64,000 nt of DNA from Porphyromonas sp. (lineage in GTDB: Bacteria > Bacteroidota > Bacteroidia > Bacteroidales > Porphyromonadaceae): NCBI GenBank assembly GCA_029983505.1, contig JASBZK010000006.1, positions 1-64,000 of the forward strand. The letters are read 5' to 3'. The notes under the pieces are model-generated. The model searched no databases, was not told the origin of the DNA, and saw nothing but the letters and a program-made list of their open reading frames with translations. Positions 24,702 to 33,942 of this stretch are shown piece after piece. The first letter of the stretch is position 1; each line of letters begins with the position of its first letter. A program made the position numbers and the translations under genes.

Positions 24702-26818
24702 ATCTTTTTACTCTCAATGCTCCTTCCATTGTCGTCGGAGAGATCCTTATTTTCGTCCTTGTCCGGGGAACTCTTGTGGTGCGTAGTCATACTGAGCCTG
24801 TAGTCGAAGATCGTGTCCGAATGCTCACTCTTGTATTCGTTGAGCCGGTTTTGGATACGGAGAAGCGCACTCACGCTCATCATAAAAGAGATGGCTCCGC
24901 GCCCTCTGTACGGCGGAGTGGGGTCATACATTTCCGAGATGCTCCCTATGCCGTGCTGGGCTATCTCGTCCTCAAACGGGATGAGCAACCGGTCCACAAA
25001 GTCTACTCCGACCCTCTGAAAGAGCTTGAGATAGGCGCTCAAGTAATAGTATATCAGCCAAGGCCACACGCCCCCCTGTAAGTAGGCGTACTTTCGGTCG
25101 TGCTGGGAGCCATTGAGGTAGGGCTTATAGTAGGGGCTCTTGGGCGACAACGTCCGAAGACCCTTGGGGGTAAGGAGCTCCTTTGTGACGATGTCCAGTA
25201 CCTTCCGCTGCAAACTCCTGGAGAGCGGTGAGTAGGTCAGTCCGACCGCAAGGATCTGATTGGGTCGCACGCTCCAATCCACACTGCCTTGTCCGCCGGT
25301 CACGTAGTCGAAGAGGTAGTCATGCTCATTGACAAACGTCCGAATAAAGCTCTCCCTCGTCCTCATAATCATATCATCCAGAGCCGGATCTTGCAGGGAG
25401 AAGAGCTGACGGTAAAAGCAAAGTGCATTATACCAAAGTGCGTTATACTCCACGATGTATCCTCTCCGGTCCACCACGGGCCATCCGTCGAGCGTATTGT
25501 CCATCCAAGTGATCGGGTCATCGAGACGGTCGGGTTCCGCATACAGGAGCCCATTCTCTTCCAAGCGCATCATCGGCACTTCACTGTCAAAGAGACAGTC
25601 CATAGCCCGCTTCACCACGTCGCCGTATCTGTCGCGCGTTTTCTCGAGACCCTCCCATCGATAACAGTCCTGGATGGAATTGATGAGCCATAGGAGTGTG
25701 TCCGGATTTCTGACACCTTTGAGGAGCGGCTCCGACTCTTCCTTCGTCTCCAGATAATTCCAGATGGGAGGCAGGACGCTCTTCAGCACTTGGTCGTAGC
25801 GCTCGGGGTGTCCGACGCCGTAGCTGCAAGCCGTAAGGCTTACGAGGATATCCCGTATGCGGGCGCCGAACCACGGAATCCCGGCTATGAGGTAGGTCTT
25901 TTGCTCTTCCCTGCTGTCTTCGTCCTTCGGAGGCGTAAAGACAAACTGCTCAATCGCGCTACTCAGACAGTTCCTGAAAGACGACCTCGGCAGCGTATCT
26001 GCGTATGCTTTCGCAAACTCGCTCTTCAAATCCCGTGGAGAGATCGGTTCATCACCCGCGGAAAATATGATTTCCTCGCCCCTCTTTATTTCTACTTCAA
26101 AAAAACCCGGTGAGGGCAGATCTTCTATGCACGGATTACCCCTCTCGGCTTCTTTGTCGTAAAAGAAATTCTTGTACCACAGGTTATCCTCGTGCCACAT
26201 ATTGTCGCCGCCTTTGGAGAGCTGCATATAGAGCCTTGGATATCCTTCATAAAGGCACATCGATATGCCTTGGTCTTCGGTCGTATAGTTCCAGTCGAGC
26301 GCGCTATTTTCGTGGGTCAGTTCCCGTATCGTGCGAAACGCCAAGAGGGGGCGGAGGCGAAGTGTAGTCCTGGAGTGAGCCTCTACCAACTTGTACTTAA
26401 TCAGGAGCTGGTTACGGTCCTTGGAGAAAATAACTTCTTTCTCCAAAATAACACCACCCACCCGGTAAAGCACTCGGGTGGCGACTTCATTGTCAAACTC
26501 CCGTATATACTTATGACCATTGGGACTGAATACCTCCCCCGCATACTTGTGAACCGAGAGATTAAACGGCGCATCGTGCTGAATCACCGTTTCATCAAGG
26601 GACGAGAGCAGTACGAGCGGATCGAGTCTCGGATTTGAGGCTGTCCGTCTCACGGGCGGCACGATCAAAAGACCGTGGTACTTACGCGTGTTACACCCCA
26701 GAATGGTGGAACACATCATTGCACCCCTGTGATTGCGCCGCATCACTTCTCTGTCCGTTGCCTCTTTGAGGTTGGTCATCAAGGCTCGGTCGAACTTTAT
26801 GTAACTCATACTCTTCAT
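24698..26818 (-). CDS. Glycogen debranching enzyme (amylo-alpha-1,6-glucosidase type)
   Basis: This 706-residue protein shows the bacterial GDE N-terminal domain (GAMMCSTILGCNTRKYHGLL, DETVIQ, RPLLAFRTIRELTHEN) and a C-terminal (alpha/alpha)6 barrel (AGIPWFGARIRDILVSL, WMDNTLDG, SVDWSVRPNQILA). It removes alpha-1,6 branch points of glycogen in the cytoplasm. It is the first gene of an operon with GT4 and GH57. The ATG at 26818 is used; a second ATG three codons later is equally possible. A TATATTTG box lies 43 nt upstream. Confidence 0.92.
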   Translation of the reverse strand: MKSMSYIKFDRALMTNLKEATDREVMRRNHRGAMMCSTILGCNTRKYHGLLIVPPVRRTASNPRLDPLVLLSSLDETVIQHDAPFNLSVHKYAGEVFSPNGHKYIREFDNEVATRVLYRVGGVILEKEVIFSKDRNQLLIKYKLVEAHSRTTLRLRPLLAFRTIRELTHENSALDWNYTTEDQGISMCLYEGYPRLYMQLSKGGDNMWHEDNLWYKNFFYDKEAERGNPCIEDLPSPGFFEVEIKRGEEIIFSAGDEPISPRDLKSEFAKAYADTLPRSSFRNCLSSAIEQFVFTPPKDEDSREEQKTYLIAGIPWFGARIRDILVSLTACSYGVGHPERYDQVLKSVLPPIWNYLETKEESEPLLKGVRNPDTLLWLINSIQDCYRWEGLEKTRDRYGDVVKRAMDCLFDSEVPMMRLEENGLLYAEPDRLDDPITWMDNTLDGWPVVDRRGYIVEYNALWYNALCFYRQLFSLQDPALDDMIMRTRESFIRTFVNEHDYLFDYVTGGQGSVDWSVRPNQILAVGLTYSPLSRSLQRKVLDIVTKELLTPKGLRTLSPKSPYYKPYLNGSQHDRKYAYLQGGVWPWLIYYYLSAYLKLFQRVGVDFVDRLLIPFEDEIAQHGIGSISEMYDPTPPYRGRGAISFMMSVSALLRIQNRLNEYKSEHSDTIFDYRLSMTTHHKSSPDKDENKDLSDDNGRSIESKKI

Positions 26819-26861
26819 AGCGGTAAGACCACTTTGCTTATTGATTTTTTCATTCCCTCAT

Positions 26862-26869
26862 CAAATATA
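26862..26869 (-). promoter_or_regulatory. -7 promoter box for the glycogen operon
   Basis: TATATTTG on the minus strand fits TAnnTTTG exactly and lies 43 nt before the debranching-enzyme start. The -33 side has no clear TTTG. Confidence 0.55.
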
Positions 26870-26931
26870 CTCATTTTATCGATACGTCTATGGCGGATTA
26901 GGAGCCGATTTCGGAGCTCGCCCGAAGTTTG

Positions 26932-26939
26932 TACCTTTG
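26932..26939 (+). promoter_or_regulatory. -7 promoter box for the 27000 lipoprotein gene
   Basis: TACCTTTG lies 60 nt before the ATG at 27000 in the divergent region with the glycogen operon. This supports the start at 27000 over the longer frame beginning at 26841, which would run through the promoter. Confidence 0.6.
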
Positions 26940-26999
26940 CTTTGGTTGAAAGAGCGACTCATCTGCTCTCAAGCTCTTATTTTTTTACACTCACACGCT

Positions 27000-27389
27000 A
27001 TGAGAAAAAATCTTGTGACGATGCTTGTTGCGTCAGGGATTCTGACCCTCTCCTCTTGTGACGCGACCGAACAAAGTAACACGACGACCGAAGTCCGCAC
27101 GGAAGAGGAAGCCGTCCCGCCTATGAGTTACGGAGACGAAGGACCGGTCTACATTGATGAAGCCGGAGTGCCTGTCGTGCAAATTCTTTCGAAAGACGAT
27201 AATGTCCTAAATCTACGATTGACCCAGTCAGGGACGATCCTCTCCTTGAAAAAGACCGAAGGGGAAGCTGGACTTTACCGTGACGAAGTCGGAAACAGTG
27301 CGGCGTTCGACACCGCTGATGGCACCACCATGACTCTCTCTTACAAAGGGGAGACAGAGTCCATGCAAAAGCAGCTTACGCTCAAATAA
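27000..27389 (+). CDS. Small lipoprotein of unknown function
   Basis: This 129-residue protein has a lipoprotein signal (MRKNLVTMLVASGILTLSSC) with the lipid-carrying Cys at 20. It is followed by a Thr/Glu-rich linker and a beta-rich body (VVQILSKDDNVLNLRLTQSG, GTTMTLSYKGETES). The body recalls membrane-bound lysozyme-inhibitor (MliC) proteins in size and pattern, but without a firm match. It is probably anchored to the outer membrane. The 237 nt after it up to the TPR gene show no gene or clear structure, only a lone GAGACCTTTC word. Confidence 0.75.
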   Translation: MRKNLVTMLVASGILTLSSCDATEQSNTTTEVRTEEEAVPPMSYGDEGPVYIDEAGVPVVQILSKDDNVLNLRLTQSGTILSLKKTEGEAGLYRDEVGNSAAFDTADGTTMTLSYKGETESMQKQLTLK

Positions 27390-27626
27390 TCCTTCAGAAA
27401 GGCTTTAGGAGTACAAGTAAGCAGGTAGGCGGCACGGAGCGTCCCTGTGCAGAGATTGTGAAAGATTGGAGGTATGGCTAACTGCCAAAGACTAACTGCC
27501 CCGAACGGGCGGGCGGGGATACTGAATTGATTAGCTCTTTGGAAATGGGTAAATTTACGGTGCTTTTCAAAAAGAGACCTTTCATAGGAGGGTCAAACTT
27601 AGCTTTCACTCTCATCGCTCATCTTG

Positions 27627-29351
27627 ATGATACATAAATATAAACGGTTTGCGACCCTGCTGATATTCGCTCTTTCGTCCTTATGCCTCGGGACGACGGT
27701 TTTCGGGCAGAGCGCGTTCTTTAATGAACTTTACGGGCGTGCCCTCCGTGTGGACGACACCCTGCCATCTGCTCAGTCCAAGAGAATGAGCCTCCTGTGG
27801 ATGAGTTATTTGACCGACCCGTCCCAAGCTTCGGTCCTCACAGATTTAGCAAATATCAACCTTCGCGAAAACGACAACGACAAAGCCTATGCGCTTCTTT
27901 CGCGCGCTTTCGAGACCTCCCATCACGATTTCCATACCGGTCTTCTCTTGATGTCCCTTGCCGGGTATATTGACGAGTGGGACAAGGTGGAAGAGGTAAA
28001 GGAGGTCTTGCTCGGCCTCAGGCCCGGTGACCCGACAGTGCTTGAGAGCCTGATGCGCGTCTACCAAATGGGCGGCAAGGATTCTCTCGCTATTGATGTG
28101 GTCCGAAAGCTTAGAGAGCGGGACAAAGGCAACCCCGCCTACACTTTCCAGCTCGCGAGTATGCTCGGCGACAGTGAGCGATTCGGCGAAGCGGAGACGC
28201 TTCTCCGGGGGTACCTCGATGAGCACCCGGGAGATAAGATGGCTTACGGGATGCTCTTTTCTCTGCTCTCGGACAGCGGTCAAGCCGAGAAGGCTTATGA
28301 GCTTGCGCAAACACTTCGAGATCAGTCTCCTGATGATCCCGACTTCTCACGGATGTTAGTCGGGGCTTTCGCGGCCAAGGGCGATTATGCGGCGGTGGCG
28401 AAGTTGCTCTCAGAGGCAGGTTCGGAGAGGGGTGCGTCTCCGGACGTGGTCTCGGATCTGATCCGTATAGCGCGCCAAACGGCCAAGGACGCCAAGGCTC
28501 TCGAAGTCGCGTTGCTGCCGATCCTGACGGGGTTGAAAGCCGACCATCCGGGAGAAGAAGCCTATCAGTCCCTTTTGATGCAACATTACATCTCCCTCAA
28601 TGACACCGCGGGTCTCCGAAGGGAAGTGCATTCGCTTGTCGACTCATCCTCCAAAGTCCGTCAGGCTTACGACGTGTTGTTGGACGGTTACATCAAGAAG
28701 GCAGAGAACGATTCCGTGGCTTACGTCGTCCAAAAAGGGCTAAAGGCATACCCGGAGGATCCGGTATTCCTGCTCTACGACATCGTCGGGGACCTAATCA
28801 AGAATCCCGGTGGTGGGGAAGCCGTGATGAAAAAGATCGACCATGCACTCTCCGTCATTCCCGCGGATAGCCGGCAGGCTCTTGAGATCAAGGTGGCCAA
28901 AGCCGACCTCCTCGAGGGTGAGGGCAAGTGGGAAGAGGCATGTCCCCTTTACGAAGAAGCCGCTTCTCGCGGTCACATCGGTGCCTCCAATAACCTCGCC
29001 TATTTCCTTACAAAATATGGCACTCCGGACGATCTGGCTTATGCGGAGAAACTGGCATCGAACGTCATCAGTGCAGAGCCGGATAACGCCACCTATCTTG
29101 ATACGTATGCCTGGGTGCTTTACAAAAGAGGCGCTTATGCGTTGGCCAAACTGTATATGAAGAAAGCCATCGATCGGTCTCCCTCTCCGGATGCGACCTA
29201 CTGGGCGCATTACGCAGAAATCTTGACGGCAGCCGGTGACTACGACGAAGCCAAGACCGCATGGCGGAAAGCGCTCGAGCTGGGTGCGGACAGCCAAGAG
29301 GTGGAGACCGGAATAATGAAGATAATAGACCTCGAAAAGAACGCGCAATGA
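27627..29351 (+). CDS. Exported TPR-repeat protein
   Basis: This 574-residue protein has a signal peptide (about 1-28, ending VFGQ) and is then helical throughout. TPR-like units are visible as DNDKAYALLSRAFE, RFGEAETLLRGYLDEHPG, QAEKAYELAQTLRDQSPDD and AYALAKLYMKKAIDRSP. TPR arrays hold protein partners. The ATG at 27627 follows an in-frame TTG three bases earlier. It overlaps the DUF4292 gene by 4 nt and is followed by an EnvC-like gene; together they suggest an envelope-assembly role, which is inference. Confidence 0.85.
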   Translation: MIHKYKRFATLLIFALSSLCLGTTVFGQSAFFNELYGRALRVDDTLPSAQSKRMSLLWMSYLTDPSQASVLTDLANINLRENDNDKAYALLSRAFETSHHDFHTGLLLMSLAGYIDEWDKVEEVKEVLLGLRPGDPTVLESLMRVYQMGGKDSLAIDVVRKLRERDKGNPAYTFQLASMLGDSERFGEAETLLRGYLDEHPGDKMAYGMLFSLLSDSGQAEKAYELAQTLRDQSPDDPDFSRMLVGAFAAKGDYAAVAKLLSEAGSERGASPDVVSDLIRIARQTAKDAKALEVALLPILTGLKADHPGEEAYQSLLMQHYISLNDTAGLRREVHSLVDSSSKVRQAYDVLLDGYIKKAENDSVAYVVQKGLKAYPEDPVFLLYDIVGDLIKNPGGGEAVMKKIDHALSVIPADSRQALEIKVAKADLLEGEGKWEEACPLYEEAASRGHIGASNNLAYFLTKYGTPDDLAYAEKLASNVISAEPDNATYLDTYAWVLYKRGAYALAKLYMKKAIDRSPSPDATYWAHYAEILTAAGDYDEAKTAWRKALELGADSQEVETGIMKIIDLEKNAQ

Positions 29352-30172
29352 GACCCTATTCTTACCTCCTTTCGCTTTTAGTGCTTACTTCCCTCTTATC
29401 AAGCTGCGGCACGCTTGGCAGTCTCGGACTCGGTTCGAATCCGGAAGCAAGGGTTTTTATAAACGACTTTAGCCGGATGCCCGACCGAAATCTGACCGCC
29501 GGCGGCACCCTCACGCTCGATGCCGGACTTGAGGAAGCCGTCACGGTACCCGTCCAGTTCATCGCACACAGCCGCCTCGGCGTGTCGCTCTCCGTGCGCC
29601 CGCTCGGCGTGATGGAAGTAGTCCGCGTTACGGTCGCGGACAGAGAGATGCTCATCCTCGACCGGCTGAATAAGCGCTATGCCCGTATGTCGCTCGGCAG
29701 CACTTCGACCAAGATCGCTTCTTCCCTTTTTGGGTTTAACCCCTATGCCCTGAAGTCTTTGCTGGGAAATGAGCCTTTTTCGGACAAAAGTTATGGGGCG
29801 GATGCGCTCGGGAAGTTGAAGTTTTCCTCCGAGAGAGGACGTTACAAGTTCACCGACAGCCGTCCCCGCATCGATCTTACTTTTGACGAGATGAAGCGTC
29901 TCACCCGAAGCTACTACGAGCCTGCCATCAATATGAGCATCCTTGCCGATTATGGCGACTTTAGAGGTTTGGCAGGAGGCGGGGCTTTCCCTTCGCAGAT
30001 CAATATGGCGGTTGAAATGGGCATCAAGGATTATCGCCTGGATCTGCGTCTCAGGGATATTCGTCCCTATGCCGGTCAGGAGATTACGACGGTGCCTCCT
30101 TCCGGCTACTCCGAAATGTCTATGAGCGATATGACGGATATCCTCGGATTCGTTTCCAAATTACTGTTTTAG
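29348..30172 (+). CDS. DUF4292 lipoprotein
   Basis: This 274-residue protein starts at the ATG in the ATGA overlap with the TPR gene and has a lipobox SLLSSC (Cys about 19). The body is beta-rich with DAGLEEAVTVPVQFIAHSRLGV, VTVADREMLILDRLNKRYAR, YEPAINMSILADYGDF and a regular strand pattern near the end. This resembles the LolA/LolB-like fold proposed for DUF4292. It is probably attached to the inner face of the outer membrane. Role unknown; the order TPR, DUF4292, M23/EnvC recurs in Bacteroidetes as far as I recall. Confidence 0.82.
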   Translation: MRPYSYLLSLLVLTSLLSSCGTLGSLGLGSNPEARVFINDFSRMPDRNLTAGGTLTLDAGLEEAVTVPVQFIAHSRLGVSLSVRPLGVMEVVRVTVADREMLILDRLNKRYARMSLGSTSTKIASSLFGFNPYALKSLLGNEPFSDKSYGADALGKLKFSSERGRYKFTDSRPRIDLTFDEMKRLTRSYYEPAINMSILADYGDFRGLAGGGAFPSQINMAVEMGIKDYRLDLRLRDIRPYAGQEITTVPPSGYSEMSMSDMTDILGFVSKLLF

Positions 30173-30184
30173 CCGCCTTGTCCG

Positions 30185-30224
30185 CGAGGTACAGACCGAG
30201 AGGATTCGCTCGGTCTGTACCTCG
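30185..30224. terminator. Perfect 16-bp hairpin formed by inverted decamers
   Basis: Arms CGAGGTACAGACCGAG (30185-30200) and its exact complement (30209-30224) enclose the loop AGGATTCG. It begins 13 nt after the DUF4292 stop and lacks a long T run directly behind it. It may end or dampen transcription before the EnvC-like gene, or protect the upstream mRNA. Confidence 0.6.
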
Positions 30225-30267
30225 TGGTAAAGCCGGTCTGTGTCTGAATATATTTTTGGCCTGTATC
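30188..30267. repeat. Cluster 6 of the decamer repeat
   Basis: Copies are GGTACAGACC 30188-30197, GGTCTGTACC 30212-30221, GGTCTGTGTC 30235-30244 and GGCCTGTATC 30258-30267. Start-to-start spacing is 24, 23 and 23 nt. It fills the gap between two genes on the + strand. Confidence 0.85.
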
Positions 30268-30288
30268 TCTTTTTTCTCTCCTATACCC

Positions 30289-31623
30289 GTGAAGTTTTTT
30301 GTCCGACTCCTTTTCCTTTCGTTTCTGTCCTTGTCCCTCGGGGGGGGTGCCCTTTATGCGCAGGCTCCGAAAAAATCGAGGGAGGTATTGAAGATGGAGG
30401 CTCAGCGCAAATCGCTCAAAGAGGAGATCGCCCGGGTGAATGCCCTACTGGGACAGGCCGCCACTTCCACCAAAGCCCAGCTCCAACAGCTTTCGCTTCT
30501 CCGCAAACAGATAGAAACGAGACAGCAGTTGATAGAGGCACTCGGAGCCGAAATCAAAGCCACAGACGAGCAAATCTCCCGTGTGGAAGCAGAGATCGAC
30601 CTTTTGCAGCAGAAGTTTGACAAACGGCAGGAGAGCTATGTGAAGTCCATAAGGGCTTTGCAGCACAAGACCCACGCCAAGGATCAACTGCTCTTCATCC
30701 TCTCTGCCAAAGATTTTGCAGAAGGTATGCGGCGGGCAAGGTACCTCCAAGAATACTCGGCTTGGCAGAAAAAAGAGGCCGAGAAGCTGAAGGCTCTGAG
30801 GCAGGAAATAGAGGCCAATAAAAAAGAACTGGAAGCCGCACGGGCAGAGAAAACGCGTCTTCTCGAATCCGGCATCCGTGAGCAGGAAGAGCTCAAGAAG
30901 AACGAAGCCGAAGCCGACAAGCAACTGAGCCTCCTCAAAGGCAAAGAGTCCGGGCTGAGAGCGCAACTGAATAAACACAAGCGTCAGGCTGCCGAGCTCA
31001 ACCGCAGAATAGAGGCCCAAATCCGAAAGGAGATAGAGGAAGCTGCACGCGCAGCCCGCGCAGCCCGCGCAGCCGAAGAGGCTCGAAGAAGAGCTCAGGC
31101 GAAAATCGACACCAAGTCCGGGAAGTCCTCCCCGTCTTCAACCAAAGAGCGCAAGACTGAGACAAGGGGCGGGTACGCAATGACCGAGAGTGAAGCCAAA
31201 CTCTCCGGAAGCTTTCTCTCCAATAGAGGTCGCCTGCCGGCGCCAATCACCGGATCTTTTGCCGTGACAGGACGTTTCGGAGAGCACAAGCACGAGGCGC
31301 TGAAGTATGTCACGGTTAATAACGCCGGCGTCGACCTCCAAGGCGCCCCCGGTGCGCAAGCCAGAGCTGTCTTTGAGGGTAAAGTGACCAGGATTTTCAC
31401 CCTTGAGGGATTCAATAACTCCATCATCATCAGGCACGGTAATTACCTCACCGTGTACTCGAACCTTACCGATGTCTTTGTCTCCACGGGAGACGAGGTG
31501 CGGACCGGTCAGGCTCTTGGTCGGATCTACAGCGATCCGGATCTGGGGGGCGCCTCCGTGCTTCACTTCCAACTCTGGAAGGAGACGACCAAGATGGATC
31601 CGTTGCCCTGGTTCAGACACTGA
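30289..31623 (+). CDS. EnvC-like murein hydrolase activator (coiled coil and degenerate LytM/M23)
   Basis: This 444-residue protein starts at GTG 30289, which gives a clean signal peptide ending LYAQA. Starts further upstream would read through the decamer cluster. Residues about 25-270 form a long coiled coil, then an Ala/Arg-rich stretch, and a C-terminal LytM domain (about 320-444). In that domain the metal-binding His-x3-Asp is NNAGVDLQG, and the usual HLHF is VLHFQLW. Loss of these zinc ligands is typical of EnvC proteins, which bind and switch on cell-division amidases rather than cutting murein. The amidase at 551 is a candidate partner. Confidence 0.88.
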   Translation: MKFFVRLLFLSFLSLSLGGGALYAQAPKKSREVLKMEAQRKSLKEEIARVNALLGQAATSTKAQLQQLSLLRKQIETRQQLIEALGAEIKATDEQISRVEAEIDLLQQKFDKRQESYVKSIRALQHKTHAKDQLLFILSAKDFAEGMRRARYLQEYSAWQKKEAEKLKALRQEIEANKKELEAARAEKTRLLESGIREQEELKKNEAEADKQLSLLKGKESGLRAQLNKHKRQAAELNRRIEAQIRKEIEEAARAARAARAAEEARRRAQAKIDTKSGKSSPSSTKERKTETRGGYAMTESEAKLSGSFLSNRGRLPAPITGSFAVTGRFGEHKHEALKYVTVNNAGVDLQGAPGAQARAVFEGKVTRIFTLEGFNNSIIIRHGNYLTVYSNLTDVFVSTGDEVRTGQALGRIYSDPDLGGASVLHFQLWKETTKMDPLPWFRH

Positions 31624-31637
31624 CCGCCTTTTCTCTT

Positions 31638-32597
31638 ATGAAGATCGTTTCCTCTCCGACAGAGCTCGGTCGGGCTCTTGATGGCGCTCCTTTCGTGGCC
31701 ACGATGGGCTTCTTTGACGGGGTTCACGCGGGGCACCGCAAGCTCATCTCCGAACTGTCTCTCGAAGCCCGCTCCCGTGGGGCTAAGAGCGTCATCCTTG
31801 CCCTCGACAGACCTTGGTCGGTGGCAGTGCATCCCGACGCCCCGCACCCCAAGCTCCTTTGCTCCCTCCCAAAAAAAGTAGAGCTTCTGATGAAGGAACC
31901 CGGTGACATCCTTTTCCTCATCCCTTTCACACGGGAGGTGGCGGAGCAGGATATGGTGCCTTTTGTGACGCCGCTTCTGAGGCTCGGGATGAGCGGAATG
32001 GTACTGGGGTACGACAATCGCTTCGGGAAGAAAGAAAACAGGCTCTCCATCGAGGAGTTCGACAGGCTCCTTAGGTCGTTGGGGCTTAGTGTAAGGCGGA
32101 TTCCGCAGCTCTCTTCGTCCGGAGTGCCGGTGAGCTCCTCACTCATTCGAGAAAAAGTACGGTCCGGCGACTTCGAGGCGGTCGAGAGCCTCCTCGGACG
32201 CCCTTTCAGTCTGATAGGAAACGTAGACAGTGGTCGGCAGATAGGTAGGACCATAGCATACCCGACAGCCAACATAGTCCCCATTGAGCCGGATATCATC
32301 CTCCCCGAGGATGGCGTCTTTGTCTCCGAAGTACGCGTGGACGATCAGATTTACCCGGCGATGTCCTACTATGGCCCGAGCCCGACCGTGGCGGGATGGG
32401 ATGCTCCCCCGAGGATAGAGGCGTACCTCTTCGGGTTCCACGGTAATCTCTATGGTAAGCAGGCAGAGATTGCTTACAGGAACCGGCTTAGGGACGATAG
32501 AGCGTTCGCTTCCCTTGAAGAGCTTAAGGCTCAATTGACGCGGGATGAAGCCGAGACCCGCGCTTTCTTCCGTACCCATCCGCTTCGTCTCCTCTGA
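31638..32597 (+). CDS. ribF: Bifunctional riboflavin kinase / FAD synthetase
   Basis: This 319-residue cytoplasmic enzyme makes FMN and then FAD. The N-terminal nucleotidyltransferase domain shows ATMGFFDGVHAGHRKLI with the GxHxGH-type site, VLGYDNRFGKKE and SSSLIREKVRSGDFE. The C-terminal kinase domain shows GRTIAYPTANI and the Glu/Arg-rich end (YRNRLRDDRAFASLEELKAQ). The length is standard. It begins 14 nt after the EnvC-like gene and is probably read from the same transcript. Confidence 0.96.
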   Translation: MKIVSSPTELGRALDGAPFVATMGFFDGVHAGHRKLISELSLEARSRGAKSVILALDRPWSVAVHPDAPHPKLLCSLPKKVELLMKEPGDILFLIPFTREVAEQDMVPFVTPLLRLGMSGMVLGYDNRFGKKENRLSIEEFDRLLRSLGLSVRRIPQLSSSGVPVSSSLIREKVRSGDFEAVESLLGRPFSLIGNVDSGRQIGRTIAYPTANIVPIEPDIILPEDGVFVSEVRVDDQIYPAMSYYGPSPTVAGWDAPPRIEAYLFGFHGNLYGKQAEIAYRNRLRDDRAFASLEELKAQLTRDEAETRAFFRTHPLRLL

Positions 32598-32627
32598 CGT
32601 AATTTCCCGGGGAGCCTGTACCCGAAG

Positions 32628-32658
32628 TTTGCCGCATACGGAGATTGCGGTATATTTG
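32628..32658 (+). promoter_or_regulatory. Consensus promoter for the 32802 gene
   Basis: TTTG (32628-32631) and TATATTTG (32651-32658) are exactly 19 nt apart, a full match to the Bacteroidetes -33/-7 arrangement. The leader to the ATG at 32802 would be about 140 nt. Confidence 0.8.
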
Positions 32659-32801
32659 CCCTTGAGGGACAGAAGAAAGTTCCTTCGATTAAACGTTCGG
32701 GCTTTTCTCGTGTCCAAATAATAGAAGCGATTAAGAAAGCGTTCTTAGCAGGCTTAGGTCGTTTGGTCTTAACAACTGAAAGGAAAAGAAGGATATTGAT
32801 T

Positions 32802-33515
32802 ATGAGAACTATACTAAAGACTATCACCGCCGGCATCGTCGCCGTCTCGCTCGGCATCGGGCTCAGCAGTTGTTCGGCTCTTTTCGGCGCTCTCGGCTAC
32901 GGAGGATACGGATATGATGAGTATGGTTACGATGGCTATGGCTACGGCTATGACCCGTATGGGTACGGCAATTACGGCGGCTACTATGGCTATGACTATC
33001 CCGGATACTATCCGGATGGTACCGTGGTTCGTCCCCGTCCGAGGGTTATCACGCGGAGACGTACCGTGAGGCGCCCCGTGGTCGTCAATCGGACAACCAA
33101 TGTGGTCTACACATACGATAACCGCACGGGACGTGTGATAGCTACGAGAGTCGAAGATCCCAATGTCGGCAGACCGGTCTATAATGGCAATGGCAGAAGC
33201 TCGTCCCGCACCGTCACCCGTACGACGATGCCCGATATGAGCAATCCCAGAGCCACGGTAAGCCGCAACGGTTCCTACTCCGGCAATCGTCCCGCCGGTA
33301 CCGTAACGCGCTCTGCAGAAAATAGTGTACGCCGGTCTGCACCGGTTACGACAGGGACGAGGGTAAATACCCGTTGGAGTGCGCCCACAGAGAGCAGCTC
33401 ACGCAGCCAGACCGTGAAGACCACGACTCCGGTAGTGACGAGAAGCTCCACTCCCGCGAAGACTACCGAAACCACCACTAATAACGGTGGCGGAAATAGC
33501 AGGTCTCGCAGATAA
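32802..33515 (+). CDS. Tyr/Gly-rich lipoprotein with Arg/Ser/Thr-rich tail
   Basis: This 237-residue protein has a lipoprotein signal ending GLSSC (Cys about 24). A 50-residue block follows that is almost wholly Tyr, Gly and Asp (YGYDGYGYGYDPYGYG), then an Arg/Val-rich segment and a disordered Ser/Thr/Arg tail ending GGGNSRSRR. I recognise no family. The tail resembles that of the protein at 44727-45851, which also ends in a VNTRW segment and GGNSRTRR. Surface exposure is plausible. It has its own consensus promoter and is followed by a second, smaller Tyr/Gly-rich gene. Confidence 0.8.
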   Translation: MRTILKTITAGIVAVSLGIGLSSCSALFGALGYGGYGYDEYGYDGYGYGYDPYGYGNYGGYYGYDYPGYYPDGTVVRPRPRVITRRRTVRRPVVVNRTTNVVYTYDNRTGRVIATRVEDPNVGRPVYNGNGRSSSRTVTRTTMPDMSNPRATVSRNGSYSGNRPAGTVTRSAENSVRRSAPVTTGTRVNTRWSAPTESSSRSQTVKTTTPVVTRSSTPAKTTETTTNNGGGNSRSRR

Positions 33516-33540
33516 ATTTCACTTACTCACAGTGGATTCT

Positions 33541-33548
33541 TACTTTTG
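33541..33548 (+). promoter_or_regulatory. -7 promoter box for the 33568 gene
   Basis: TACTTTTG fits TAnnTTTG and ends 19 nt before the ATG at 33568. No good -33 element is visible. Confidence 0.4.
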
Positions 33549-33567
33549 ATTTAGAAAGAAGCTTTTT

Positions 33568-33852
33568 ATGGAAAAGAAGAGAAACAGGATCTCCATCCTT
33601 ATAGCATCGCTTACCTTGGTATTGGGTCTTTTGCTCAGCAGTTGCGGCTACTATGGTCGCGGTTATTACGGCTACGACAATTACGGACATCGCCACGGCG
33701 GAGACAGAGTGGTCATCGTAGGTAATCAAGGCAGAGGGGTCGGACACGGCTACGGCAACCTCAAGAAATACAAAAAGAATAAGAAACGCAAAGTCGTCAT
33801 CATCAGAGACAAGGATCGCGGTAGACGGAACTACGGTCGTTACGACAGATAA
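33568..33852 (+). CDS. Small Tyr/Gly-rich, basic lipoprotein
   Basis: This 94-residue protein has a signal ending LLLSSC (Cys about 26), then GYYGRGYYGYDNYGHRHGG and a very basic stretch (LKKYKKNKKRKVVIIRDKDR). It shares the Tyr/Gly theme with the preceding gene but is much shorter. The function is unknown. The high positive charge could let it bind nucleic acid or LPS at the envelope, which is speculation. A strong 21-bp hairpin follows. Confidence 0.75.
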   Translation: MEKKRNRISILIASLTLVLGLLLSSCGYYGRGYYGYDNYGHRHGGDRVVIVGNQGRGVGHGYGNLKKYKKNKKRKVVIIRDKDRGRRNYGRYDR

Positions 33853-33874
33853 GCGCCTTTGATCCTCGGTCACT

Positions 33875-33919
33875 AAAGAAGAAGCCTCTCGAAATCGAAT
33901 TTCGAGAGGCTTCTTCTTT
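33875..33919. terminator. Bidirectional terminator, perfect 21-bp stem
   Basis: Arms at 33875-33895 and 33899-33919 (AAAGAAGAAGCCTCTCGAAAT and exact complement) leave a 3-nt loop. The arm ends give T-rich tails on both strands. It lies between the + strand lipoprotein gene and the end of rplS on the minus strand. Confidence 0.9.
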
Positions 33920-33942
33920 GGGGTACCGAAGGTACCTCCGGA

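Noticed and set aside
27390..27623. Possible fourth MITE end (GAGACCTTTC near 27574)
   Set aside because: No matching inverted end or 5-bp duplication is found within the gap, and the last base differs.
30178..30288. Longer start for the EnvC-like protein
   Set aside because: It would translate the decamer hairpin and bury the signal peptide, and it begins with TTG.
31500..31640. Possible FMN riboswitch before ribF
   Set aside because: The 14-nt gap to the EnvC-like gene leaves no room, and no conserved FMN-aptamer sequence is seen.
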